Source: Perognathus longimembris pacificus
Taxonomy: Eukaryota; Chordata; Mammalia; Rodentia; Heteromyidae
Reading direction: 5' to 3'
Assembly (NCBI RefSeq): GCF_023159225.1
Contig: NC_063173.1
Coordinates: 7,012,352-7,076,351 of the forward strand
DNA: 64,000 bases
A program made the position numbers and the translations under genes. This document shows, one piece after another, positions 19,925 to 29,754 of the stretch. Every line of letters begins with the position of its first letter. The first letter of the stretch is position 1. The notes under the pieces were generated by a model. The model saw only the letters and a list, made by a program, of their open reading frames with translations, searched no databases and was not told the DNA's origin.

Positions 19925-20410
19925 ATGCCAATACAGACCTTCCCTAAGACCCAGCCACACCACTCTTAGGCATCTACCCTGAGCATCATGAGCCAGAATA
20001 TGATAAGGACACCTGCACCTCCATGTTCATGGCTGCACCATTCACAAGAGCCATGCCTGGGAAACAACCCAGGTGCCCTGCTATGGATGAGTGGATCCAA
20101 AAAAAAGCGGCACCTATATACAGTGGAATTTACACAGCTGTTAGAAAGAATAAAATAATGTCATTTGCAGGGAAATGGATAGAACTAGAACAAATCATGT
20201 TAAGTGAGGTAAGCCAACACCAGAGAGATAAACCACGCATGTGCTCCCTGATAAGTGGAAGTTAGAAAATGAACTGGGATATGACAAATTATACAAAATC
20301 CCAGATACTCTCATACAGTGAGACCGACCAAAAGAGAGTAGTCTTAGGAGAGATTGAAAAGGTGCAATGCCCCAAGAGTAATGCCTAAGACTTGAAAGGA
20401 ATTGTAGCAG
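19925..20410 (+). mobile_element. L1 ORF2 3' end and start of 3'UTR
   Basis: 'agacccagccacaccactcttaggcatctaccctga', 'ccatgttcatggctgcaccattcacaagagcca' and 'aagtgaggtaagccaacaccagagagat' are the familiar L1 ORF2 ending. The end fades into a GGAA-rich stretch. Confidence 0.9.
20023..20265 (+). pseudogene. L1 ORF2 protein C-terminus, open remnant
   Basis: An open frame of about 80 codons translates to the end of the L1 ORF2 protein: the segments ending in 'MDEWIQK', 'IYTAVRKNKIMSF' and 'LSEVSQHQRDK' line up with the well-known L1 pattern (MIDWIKK, YYAAIKNDEFISF, LSKLSQEQK). Only the C-terminal few percent of ORF2 remains; endonuclease and reverse transcriptase domains are absent, so it is a dead fragment. 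No promoter belongs to it. Confidence 0.85.
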
Positions 20411-20487
20411 GAAAGAGGGAAATATGGAAGGAGGGAGAAAGGAAAGGAAGGAAGGAATAAAAGGAATATGAGAGCCAAGTTCTTTCC

Positions 20488-20509
20488 ATATATATATATA
20501 TATATATAT
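20488..20509. repeat. (AT)11 microsatellite
   Basis: 22 bp of alternating AT. Confidence 0.95.
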
Positions 20510-20756
20510 GAATTTTTTAGAATAAGACCAATGCGAATGCTAGTTAGAACAAACAGCAACTGCGCTGTATATGAGGCGACTCAAGGAGTTCTCCAGGCTG
20601 ACTTTGAACGCTCTGCTTCTTTGCTATAGAATTCTGCCCGAGGGGAAATGGAACTCTGAACCATTGCTTCCTTGGAATTTGTTATTTCAAAGATAAAGCG
20701 TGCTCATCTTTATAAATCTATAAGAAAAGAGTTTAATAAAAAAAAAATCAAATAGC

Positions 20757-20870
20757 AGCCAGGCACCAGTGGCTCATGCCTATAACCCTGACTATTCGGG
20801 AAGGTAGAATCTGAGGATTGTGGTTTGAAGCCAGCCGGAAAAAAAAAAATCTTAATTAGAAAAAGTTCTC
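20757..20870 (+). repeat. B1 monomer (right module missing)
   Basis: 'gccaggcaccagtggctcatgcctataaccctgactattcggg' and 'tctgaggattgtggtttgaagccagcc', ending in an A-run at 20839-20849. Confidence 0.85.
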
Positions 20871-20994
20871 AGAAAAGGAAACTTGCTCTCATGTGCTCCT
20901 TGCATGTGTTGCTCTCAGAAGGTGGGACTAGCCTTGGACAGCCATCCTTCTGCTTTTCCCTCCTAGCTGGGGCCACAGAGCACACCTCTACACC

Positions 20995-21119
20995 TGCTTG
21001 TTTGTTAAGATAACGTCCATCTCACTAACTTTTTGTCTGGACTGGCCTTAGACCATGATCCTTCAAATAGCCACTTCCTGCATATCTGGGATTATAGAGG
21101 TAAGCTACTGTGCCCGACA
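20995..21119 (-). repeat. B1 monomer, diverged
   Basis: 'actggccttagaccatgatccttcaaat' and 'atatctgggattatagaggtaagctactgtgccc' are the complement of the B1 5' half. The linker at 21003-21030 is weak. Confidence 0.7.
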
Positions 21120-21334
21120 CTAAAGTTTTCTTCTTGAAGCCACTGAAGTTCTGAAGCAAAAGTGACAAGTGTGTAAAAAACCATTCTGGAGGATGGATTG
21201 GAAGGATCGGGGCACTGGGGAGGTATAGGACAAGAGTTTTACTCTATTTCTCCAACATCTTGAAGTCTCCAAATGGAAGTCAGCTTTTAATAAGTATGTA
21301 CCTAATATTCTGCAAGAGGACTCCAGGTATCTAC

Positions 21335-21665
21335 ACACAGGTCAAAGGAGGACACTCTTAGGGGAGAAACACAAAGGTACAATGAACTCTGGGAAATGGA
21401 AGCAAGAAGTTTTCTTTTCTTTCCTTTATGTATTCTTTATTGGTTTATCTTCCCTGGGAGTAGGGTAAGGGGAACTATAAAATGGTGAACAAATGCAGCA
21501 GTGGTACTTAGTAGACACTGTGTTGAACATGACCTTATACAACTTGTGGGCAGGGAAAGAACAAAGGAAGGGGTGACACTGTCCAAAAAGAAACGTTCTC
21601 ATTACCTGACTTGTGAAAGGGTAGCCCCTCTGTACACACTTTTATCATAACAAAAAATTTAGTAA
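21335..21665 (+). mobile_element. L1 3'UTR fragment
   Basis: 'caaaggaggacactcttaggggag', 'gaacaaatgcagcagtggtacttagtagacactgtgttg', 'gaaggggtgacactgtcc' and 'gtacacacttttatcataacaaaaaa' match the L1 3'UTR at 14380-14815 in the same order. Confidence 0.88.
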
Positions 21666-21989
21666 CTAAAAAAGAAGCTCCTTATAAACTGATACAGAAC
21701 AATCTCTAATTCTGCCTTTTAGTAAAGAAAACAAGGGATTAAAAAAATAAGGTAGGGTGCTAAGATTTGTGTATAACAAAGGGCAATATAGCATGTCCTT
21801 GTACTTGTTCACATTTGCATAGAACAGCACCAGAAGAACACACGGGGAGCTAGAAGTCGTAGATCCTCTTCTGAAGGTTCCAAGAATAGGGATGGGAGAG
21901 AGAGACTTTAGTGCACAGTCTTTAGTAACCTTTGAGTTTTGTATCTTCTTATGTTTTACATATTTCCTTACCAACAGCACCAAAAATAA
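21666..21989. other. Unique sequence
   Basis: Nothing is recognised. Confidence 0.4.
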
Positions 21990-22182
21990 GGATTTTTTTT
22001 TTGCCAGTCCTGGGCCTTGAACTCAGGGCCTGAGCACTGTCCCTGGCTTCTTTTTTGCTCAAGGCTAGCACTCTGCCACTTGAGCCACAGCGCCCCTTCT
22101 GACTGTTCCCTATATATGTGGTGCTGAGGAATCGAACTGGGAACTTCATGCACTCTTGCCACTAGGCCATATTCCCAGCCCA
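21990..22182 (-). mobile_element. IDL-Geo SINE
   Basis: 'ttgccagtcctgggccttgaactcaggg', 'cttcttttttgctcaagg' and 'tggtgctgaggaatcgaactggg'. About 15 bp are missing between the B and A boxes of the left half. Possible short duplication AATAAGG on both sides. Confidence 0.92.
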
Positions 22183-22774
22183 ATAAGGGAAATTTTTGAA
22201 ATAAAAAATGATTCTAAAATTAAAAAAGAATATTCTGTTCCTTAGAAGCATGTTGGACGGATGTGTCATCAACAAGTCACCCCTCAGTCATCGTCAGCCA
22301 ATCACCAGTGAAAGAGATGTCATTTCCAAAGGGAGGGATCATAGTGACACTGAGGACAAGGCAGTCGGGACAGAGCGGGAGCTGGAGCACAAGTGTCTGG
22401 CCATCACAGAAAAGAGGCACTGAAGAAGGAGGGTGAAGTCACCTCAGAGAAATGAGTCCACCACTTTCTTAGAGACAGTTATTCTTATCCCACGGGTCCA
22501 TTCGCACAGAATGTAATGGTCACATCCACACATCATCCAAGTCTTTTAGTGCTGGGCTCTGGGAGGAGTGACTGCTCATTCATGGCCTGGACTGGCACTG
22601 CCCACACAGGAAGTGGCACGCTAATCCTGGTAGCTAGGGGTGCTTCATGGAGTTTTCTATGCTAACAAGTAAACGGAGAATGCCCATTGAACAAGCAAGC
22701 GAAAGCTCCATGCCCACTCCCAAGCTGAGAAGCAGCCGTGCTGTCTACAGGATGACTATCTGGTCCTAGATTCT
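22183..22774. other. Unique, moderately GC-rich sequence
   Basis: No interspersed repeat is recognised. An open frame at 22208-22423 has a charged C-terminal half but no recognisable family. Confidence 0.45.
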
Positions 22775-22930
22775 TGACCCCTTTCCGATTGTGTGACCTT
22801 GAGTCAGTTACTTGAGTGTTCAGTGCTTTACTTTCCTACCTGTAAAATAAGGTTTATAGTTATGACAAAGTAAAATCTCTGGATTATACTGATGATTACA
22901 TGAATTAGAAGGCATGAGAGCTTAGCAAAG
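22775..22930 (+). repeat. MIR SINE
   Basis: 'gattgtgtgaccttgagtcagttacttgagtgttcagtgctttactttcctacctgtaaaataagg' is a clear MIR core, followed by 'gatgattacatgaattagaaggcatgagagcttagca' for the 3' part. Confidence 0.88.
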
Positions 22931-24306
22931 AAGCTACAAAGAAGTGAATGCTTTTTGTTTGTAATTTTGTTATTGTTTACTTATCAAAATGATCATAATC
23001 AATAAATGAGGCAAACTCAAAGCAAGGGAAAGAAGAGGATCAGCTAATAGCAAGACAGGGAATAGAGGTGGAAGCGATCGATCATTTAGATGAAGGAATC
23101 GGGAAGAGCATTTCTGAGGAAGTGGCATTCCAGAGAGGCACGTGACACGTGACTGCAGGAGAAAGGGAGTCAGCCGCCCCAGAGAGAGAAGGGCAGCACT
23201 GGGAAGGCAGGCCAAGGGCGCCTGACTGGAAACCAGTTCACTCTGAGGTGATCAAGGGATGGTGGCAAAGCTTGAGGCAGCCACAAAATGAAGACAGGGC
23301 AGGAGATGGGGGGGGGGGGGAGAGAGGAAGGAAGTTTAATTCATAAGAAGCTCATGCAACTGCAAGGATTGCATATTTTTCCCGAGACTGACAGAAAGGT
23401 ACCAAGGGTGTAGGAACAGTGACAGCAGGACGCAGATACCATTCCTTTTTAAAAGATAACTCTGGCCATGTGCACATAATGGCCAACAGTGAGGTAAGAG
23501 AAGCAGCAGGCATTTCCTGCCATATCCCTTATGCTATTACTGTTCATAGTCTACAGCAAATAGCATACATTGTGCATCAGACAGCAAAGGAACTTTGGCT
23601 TCTGGGTCTGTGTGTGCCTTTCTATTTCTCAGGAGAGCCTGTGGGTCTCTGAGCAGGGCAAATTGCCACATGGCAGGTTCTTCTGACAGGCTCACTTCAT
23701 ATCCATTGGGTGATCATGCTGTTCATATCTAAGGCGAATGGCAGTGCTGCTGTCTGTAGCATCCCCGCAGAGCAATAGCAGGTGTCCATCTATCATTTGC
23801 CCAAGGAATGAACCCATCTAGTAACATGCTGCGAAACATGGAAGGGGAGGTATAATCACAGGACAAGGAAAAAAGAAAAAAGAAAATACATGGAACTTCA
23901 GAATAGAGACACCTGCATTCTTGAGAGCCTGTGGCTTTTATTTTAAGTCTAAACAGCATTTAAAAATCATTAGTAAAAGGGAAAAATTCACAACCAATGC
24001 AAATAGTCACTTACAATACCAAAGCATTAAACAAAACATAGATTTTTCCCCCCCAAGATCCTTTAACTTCTAAGAAATAACTTTAATGATTTTCTCTAAG
24101 TATCTCGTGCCAAAAAATTAAGACCATTGCAAATCTGTATGCTTGGAAACAGAAATGAAGCAAAAAGAATGACACTAATAACACTAGCATAATGTTAGCT
24201 ATGACAAATACTACCATAGAGCTTCCTAATCCACACAAAAAAACTGCTGTATATAGAACCCAATTCCTCATTTAGGAAGAATGTCATGATTTATCTATCA
24301 TTTAAT
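22931..24306. other. Unique sequence
   Basis: No element is recognised over 1.4 kb. A run of 13 G occurs at about 23309-23321, and 23860-23890 is A-rich. Open frames on both strands lack recognisable features. Confidence 0.45.
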
Positions 24307-24363
24307 CACACGTGTGCATGTGTGCGTGCGTGCGCACACACACACGCACACGCACACACACAC
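24307..24363. repeat. 57-bp alternating purine-pyrimidine tract (TG/CG/CA)
   Basis: Every step from 24307 to 24363 alternates pyrimidine and purine, TG/CG-rich on the left and CA/CG-rich on the right, meeting at GTGCGTGCGTGCGCACACAC. This composition favours left-handed Z-DNA and, being nearly self-complementary, also a hairpin. Confidence 0.92.
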
Positions 24364-24884
24364 TCTTTCTGAATCTATAGAGATCTGCTTTGCCCTGGCC
24401 TTGATAAAAGCTGACTGTAGCATTTATTAAATCCAGCCCCATTAAGACTTGGCACGGCTTGGAAGCTCTGTGATGCTGAGCGTCTGTTTTTATACTTTGT
24501 CTTCATCAAACAGTACATCTAGGCCTTTATCTTTTGGAACGAGGAGTAGTGACAAGCCTCTCTTTTCATTACAGTGTGAAACCAGTTTCCATGCCTTCAT
24601 TTTCTTTCTGGTGATAGATAAAGAAATAAATGGAAAAAAAAAAAACAAAAAACAATTCCCTGTTCTCAACGGCAGCACTTCTGAAATTAAGCCTCAGGAA
24701 AGCCGGGATAGCTCAGAGGTGGTAACTAAGTCTTCTCGAGGCTGTTGAGAAAAATAATTCTCCCAATCCTCCGGGAACAGAGATCCAGCCCTCTTTATAC
24801 CAGAGCACAGGGCATGGCTGCTGGGCAGGGTGAGGAGGGGGAGCCCCAGAGCTGTTCTCAACTGCAACACCCCGCGACTTATAG
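24364..24884. other. Unique island, possible conserved non-coding sequence
   Basis: Unique sequence without repeats between 24390 and 24640. 24640-24656 is A-rich. No exon can be supported. Confidence 0.35.
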
Positions 24885-25105
24885 TGGATACGAATACAAC
24901 AATAGGTAGTAACTGCTTACTGGACAGTACCAGGCAAATAGTGTGCTTTGGCTCTAGAGCTACTTATTCAAAACAGCAGCTATTATTATGCCCCCAAGTT
25001 CGATATCTACATACATAATCATAAATTAAGGAATGTATCCAAGCCAAGTATCTAGGAAGGGAAAGAGTTGGGAATCCAACCAACTGCATTCTCTTACATT
25101 TTGCT
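24885..25105 (-). repeat. MIR SINE
   Basis: 'gcttactggacagtaccaggcaaatagtgtgc', 'gcagctattattatgcccccaag', 'taaggaatgtatccaagccaagtatctaggaagggaaagagttgggaatccaa' follows the MIR complement from 3' end to B box. Confidence 0.75.
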
Positions 25106-25204
25106 TCCCACGGAGTCTGTCCCATGAGGAAGATGTACCATGTGAAACATCTGGATAAACGGGTGTTGGGTGTTAGAATTCAAACTCAGTGATGTCTGAC
25201 TCCA

Positions 25205-25275
25205 TTGTCTCTGCTTCCCTCTTTCTCCTCCTCCTTTCTTCTTCCTCTTCCTCCTGTTCCTTCTCCTTTTCCTTC
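25205..25275. repeat. Pyrimidine-rich tract (CTT/CTC)
   Basis: Imperfect CTCCTC/CTTCCT sequence beside the following minus-strand SINE. Confidence 0.85.
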
Positions 25276-25279
25276 AGCT

Positions 25280-25473
25280 TCCTGTGCCTATACTTTCCTG
25301 CTCATGGATGGGGCTCTACCACTTGCAACACACCTGTAGCCTGGCACTTTGCTGGGTAATTGGAGATGAAGTCTCACAGACTTTTCTTCTCTGACTGGCT
25401 TTAAACCTCCATTATTCAGGCCCGTCTTTTCAGTATCTAGGATTATGGGCTCGAGCCACTAGTGCCCAGCTTG
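25280..25473 (-). repeat. B1-Geo SINE, diverged
   Basis: 'ggctctaccacttgcaacacacctgtagcc', 'gctgggtaattggagatgaagtctcacagac', 'gactggctttaaacctcc' and 'atctaggattatgggctcgagccac'. Confidence 0.75.
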
Positions 25474-25789
25474 TTTAAATTTTTCCTACTGCCAATCAAA
25501 TGATCTGGTGTCTTGAAAACACATTAATATGCTTCCTTAGGATGAGTTTAAAATGTCTTGTGTTGGAGGATTAAAAATGCTCCTCAAATGTGTTTGAGGT
25601 TCACATATATTTTCAAAGTGAGAAGCAAATGACCGTGTTATTCTTAGTTATTACTTAGTACATTTCAATGAAACTGAATTAGAATCCCAGTCCTAAAATT
25701 TTTCTCCTGGCTATACGTGTATTAACTCCTTAAACCCACTGTAGAGACAGTGAGGAACTGGTTGGTTTAAAGTTATTTATTTGCTTTTC
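25474..25789. other. Unique sequence
   Basis: Nothing is recognised. Confidence 0.4.
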
Positions 25790-25990
25790 CAGACCCAAGG
25801 CCTGAACTGGGAGTTCATTGGATTTACTTGCTAACAGCTGTGCTCCCCACTTGAGACATGCCTCGAGTCAGGTTTTGTGCTGGCTATTTCTGGACATGGA
25901 GTCTCACTGAGTTTCCTGCCACAGTGGCTTCCCATCTTGCTTCCTGTATACGAGGCGAGCACTCTTGCCACTAGGCCATATTCCCAGCCC
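25790..25990 (-). repeat. Chimeric SINE: B1-Geo body with IDL 5' end
   Basis: 25790-25938 reads as the minus-strand right module, linker and part of B1 ('acttgagacatgcctcgagtc', 'ggacatggagtctcactgag'). At about 25939 it switches to the IDL left-module start ('cctgtatacgaggcgagcactcttgccactaggccatattcccagcccc'). The two families are fused at one junction. Confidence 0.75.
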
Positions 25991-26141
25991 CAGCCATGTA
26001 TTTCTTAATGACAGGATTCCTGACCAATGTACTTTTACATGGGTTCGTTACTGCATGAACAAACTTACTGCACTTTTTCAAGGGTAGATCGTATGCACGA
26101 ATCTATCAAGGTGGCTTTTCGAGTCAATCAAGAAATGAAAT

Positions 26142-26360
26142 AGCCAGGTACCACTCCAGGCTCAAGTCTGCAATTCTAGCTACTCAGGAGGCTGACATTT
26201 GAGGTTGCGGTCGGGCACAGGCAGGAAAGTCCCTGAGACTCTTATCTCCAATTAACAACCAGAAAAACGGGAGTGACACTGAGACTCAAGTGGTAGAGCA
26301 CTTGCCTTGAACAGAAAAAGTTCAGGGACTAGGTCCAGGCCTGAGTTCAAGCCCCATGGA
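26142..26360 (+). repeat. B1-Geo SINE
   Basis: 'gcaattctagctactcaggaggctgac', 'caggaaagtccctgagactcttatctccaattaac' and 'agactcaagtggtagagcacttgcc', 'ggcctgagttcaagcccc'. Its tail leads into a long purine repeat. Confidence 0.88.
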
Positions 26361-26379
26361 CAAAGAGAGAGAAAGAAAG

Positions 26380-26453
<74 letters not shown>

Positions 26454-26613
26454 GAGAGAGGAGAGAGAGAGGGAGGGAGGGAGGAAAGAAGGGAGGGAGG
26501 GAAGAAGGGAGGGAGGAAGGGAAGGAGGGAGGGAGGGAAGGAGGGAGGGAGGGAGGGAGGGAGGGAGGAAGGAAGGAAGGAAGGAAGGAAGGAAGGAAGG
26601 AAGGAAGGAAGGA
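26361..26613. repeat. Homopurine tract: (GA)n, (GGGA)n, (GGAA)n
   Basis: From 26381 to 26613 every plus-strand base is A or G (233 bp): GA units to about 26470, mixed GGGA/GGAA to about 26567, then about eleven GGAA units. Runs of GGGA could form G-quadruplexes, and the mirror symmetry allows triplex DNA. Four long open frames here are artefacts of composition. Confidence 0.98.
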
Positions 26614-27271
26614 CAGACAAGATACATGCTCTGCTGCTGGCATAACACAACGTACTGTTGTATAGTCAACTGTCTGTACTTGGGAACATACTCTGCAATG
26701 ATAAAATTCAAGTGAAAAATGAAGCAGTGACCATTATTGTCATTATCAAATACCGTGTCCTGTGCATAATTGTGCTACATTTTGATAGGACTGACAGCCT
26801 AATAGGTTTGTTTATGTCACTATCACACAAATGCTTGCGCGGTGTGGGGAATGGGAAGTGATGAGGAAATCTGCAGCGTCTCAGCTCCATGACAACTTTA
26901 TAAGACTGCAGTTGTGTGTGCCTCGTGCGTCAGTGGGTGAGACACCACAGCAGGGCATGCGAGGCTGTGCTCATAGACGAAAACTGTCATCCAGATTGGC
27001 AGAGCCTGTCAAATGCCATTCCAAAACATCAGTTGAGAACAATAGACTGCAACCATTTGCTGTATATTTTCTATAACTAGAAGGGAGAAAGTCACAAATT
27101 GCTCACAAGAAGGAATAAGGGTATAAGGCAATGATTATATATACATATATATAATGTGTGTATACATTTATACTAATTATCACACTGAATCCCACAAATA
27201 AGTGTGATTATTATGTGTTTATAAACATAAATTGAAAAAAGAACTTTTCTTTCACCTGCTTTGCTTTTCTG
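26614..27271. other. Unique sequence, repeat-free island
   Basis: 26620-27080 contains no recognised repeat and has mixed base composition. 27130-27180 is an AT-rich TATA-type stretch. No coding exon can be supported. Confidence 0.4.
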
Positions 27272-27572
27272 TTTTCCAGTTCCATAGATTGAATTCAAGG
27301 CCTTGTGCTTCCTAAACCAGCACACTACCATCTGAACCACACACTTAGCTCATTTCTGCTTTACTTTCGCAAGGTCTTGTGCTTTGAGCTAGCTTTGGAT
27401 CTCATTACTGCTACCTCCACACCCTACGTAATTTGAGATTACAAGTACATGCCACCCATGTTTTTGGCAAGGGTCTTGCTAACACTTTTCAGCCAGGCTG
27501 GCCTGGATCCACAATCCTCCCATCTTTGCCTCCTGAGTACCTGGGCCCATGAGTATGGATTCTACACCAAGC
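27272..27572 (-). repeat. B1-B1-dID compound SINE
   Basis: Minus-strand order: ID-derived module ('attgaattcaaggccttgtgcttcctaaaccagcacactacc'), a B1 unit ('tttgagctagctttggatct', 'gagattacaagtacatgccacc'), then a second B1 unit ('aagggtcttgctaac', 'caggctggcctggatccacaatcctcc', 'ctgagtacctggg'). Confidence 0.75.
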
Positions 27573-28119
27573 CAAAAATCCTCTTCTCTCACATCTACCT
27601 GATGAACTTAATAAAAATATCTACTTGATAAAAATAATTATCAGTAAAAGTGCATTGGGCTAAATGTTATATTTCTAGGCAAAGGAAAAAAATTAGCATG
27701 TAGAATTTATATGTACAAAGAAATTATCCAAAAAAACAAAAGCATCAGAAATGTTAAATATCTAAGTACTGATAAGGTACTTGTTGGTTTCATTTTAAAC
27801 TTCCCAGTGATATATGGCTATTTAAAATACAATGATGATACATGGTATGCTATATATTATAAACGATACACATGTGTCTAGATATATGCATAATATTAGC
27901 ACCAAAAGTAGGTGGGAGTGTTGGAAATATATTCTTGTGAGTTTTGTATATTATGTGTTTATGTGTAAAGTAGTATATTATTTAGAGACAGGCAATAACA
28001 ATTTATATACTCTAGAAGAATCACTGACAATAATGTTTTTAAGATGCAGCTTCATTTTATTTTTGACATCATTTGATCCACAGACATAAAATTACTCTGT
28101 AAAAAGTGGCTCAATTTTT
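27573..28119. other. AT-rich unique sequence
   Basis: Nothing is recognised. The open frame 27832-28089 is AT-driven. Confidence 0.45.
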
Positions 28120-28690
28120 CTCCTAAAAGTGAACACTATTTGTGGAAGAAGACATCCTTTCCCAGAGAAGGTTTTGGCTTCTCTATCAATACTCAGCTTA
28201 CTGTAAGTGTGTGGTTTTATTCCCAGTTCTCTACACTGTTCTGTTGGTCATCAGATCCGTTTTCTTGTGCCAATAGCATGCTGCTTGTGGCACTGAAGTG
28301 TGCTCTGGAGCACGGTATTTGTGCTCCAGCAGTGCTCTTATTAGTTAGAATTGCTTTTGCTTTCTGGGTCTTTTTATTTTTGTCTCCATAAGAACTTTTG
28401 GATTGATTTCTTTAATGCTGTGAGAAATGTGATAGGGATTTCAATATGATTTGCATTGAATCTATAGATTGCTTTTGGCATTGCAGCGATTTTCATTATA
28501 TTAATTTTGACAATCCTTGAGCATGGGATGACTTTCCAGCTTCTGGTGTCTTCTTTACTTTCTTTCTTCAAGGTTGTGTAGCTTTTCACTGTAGAGGTCT
28601 TTTGCTATCTTGGTTAATATCTAGTTATTTTAGTGTTTTTGAGGTACTTTATCTCTCTTAAATCAGCCCTTTATACAGCATCTCACTGAC
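28120..28690 (-). mobile_element. L1 ORF2 internal fragment
   Basis: The complement follows the familiar L1 ORF2 region. 'gtctttttatttttgtctccataagaacttttgg', 'gcattgaatctatagattgcttttggcattgc', 'catgggatgactttccagcttctggtgtcttc' and 'gtagaggtcttttgc' occur in the canonical order. Both ends are truncated, without an A-tail. Confidence 0.92.
28374..28589 (-). pseudogene. L1 ORF2 protein fragment, open remnant
   Basis: A 71-codon minus-strand open frame contains 'SWKVIPCSRIVKINIMKIA', 'MPKAIYRFNAN', 'IEIPITFLTALKKSI' and 'FLWRQK'. These are hallmark blocks of L1 ORF2 downstream of the reverse transcriptase catalytic core (compare RINIVKMAILPKAIYRFN and KFIWNQK). The rest of ORF2 is absent or out of frame, so the fragment cannot be active. 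It is unrelated in position to the minus-strand L1 end at 29755-30832 and may be a separate insertion. Confidence 0.88.
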
Positions 28691-29301
28691 AATATTTTTT
28701 TAAATATCAGTAATAAGTCAATAGTAGGGCTGACATTAAGAGAATAATAGTTTAAAAATGTATTTCATAAGGCATGTCAAAATCAATCTAAGACAGTGGT
28801 ACAGTTATCACTTTCTCTACATGTATAGGTTTGTATAAAGTTTTTGTCATAACTGCATTAAAAATCTAGCTTTTAACTTAATTTTAATTTGAGAGGATCT
28901 CATGTCCTGGAGTGTGTCCAAATCACTGTCTTAGTCACAGGTGAGCAAGTAGCTTCAGTGGAAGGCTAGATAGCAAGGGTCTCAGGTCCTCCAGCAGTGG
29001 GACAGATAGGGCTAATGCACGGTAGTTTGCTGGGCCCCATTTAAGCACAGGATGACTATTCAAAGTCTCTGTGACTAACAGTCAGCCACATCTTCAGCTG
29101 TGCATTGACCACTATTTCCAAAAGCTTTGATCAGCCTGTAATAGATGCACACTCGCTTTATTAAAGTTACCTGTATCTTCTTCACTTCGTTAATGCGAAT
29201 AGAGAAGCCAAGATTTCCAATGCTGGAAACTAATTTACTTTCTTTTCCTTCTTCTTTTTTTGTACAATATTATACTCATATTTATTTTTTAATTAACAAT
29301 T
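28691..29301. other. Unique sequence
   Basis: Nothing is recognised. Confidence 0.45.
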
Positions 29302-29496
29302 TTTGGGCCAGTCCTGGGGCTTGAACTCAGGGCCCGAACACTGTCCCTGGATTCTTTTTGCTCAAGGCTAGCACTCTGCCACTTGATCCACAGCACCACT
29401 TCTTGTTTTTTCTATATATGTGGTACTGAGGAATCGAACCCAGGGCTCTATGTATAGGAGGCAAACACTCTACCACCAGGGCATATTCTCAACCCA
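29302..29496 (-). mobile_element. IDL-Geo SINE, older copy
   Basis: 'gggccagtcctggggcttgaactcagggcccgaacactgtccctgg', 'cttgatccacagcaccacttc', 'ggaatcgaacccaggg'. CAATTTTT stands on both sides as a possible short target duplication. Confidence 0.93.
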
Positions 29497-29754
29497 ATTT
29501 TTATATAGCATTATTAAAAACTGGAACACAATCCACAGAAAGGTCTATGTGAAATTGGGAAATACTCCCAAGCTACTGACTGCTTTCTTTCCCTTCCTCC
29601 CACCGTCTTCCTAGTAGAGGAAGGCACCTTTGGTGTTTATTTATGCAGAAACAAACAAATATTAATATTTGTCTTCTCCAGCTTTTTCTATATAATGGCC
29701 TGCGGGTTCTCCTCACTTAATGAACAGTTTTGTGACATTCCTTTCTTTTTTTCT

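Noticed and set aside
22208..22423. 71-codon frame with a charged C-terminus
   Set aside because: No motif recognised and no codon-level evidence. Left as unique sequence.
26252..26715. Several 98-132-codon open frames rich in Ser-Leu-Phe-Pro or Arg-Glu-Gly
   Set aside because: They are translations of the homopurine/homopyrimidine repeat in all frames, not proteins.
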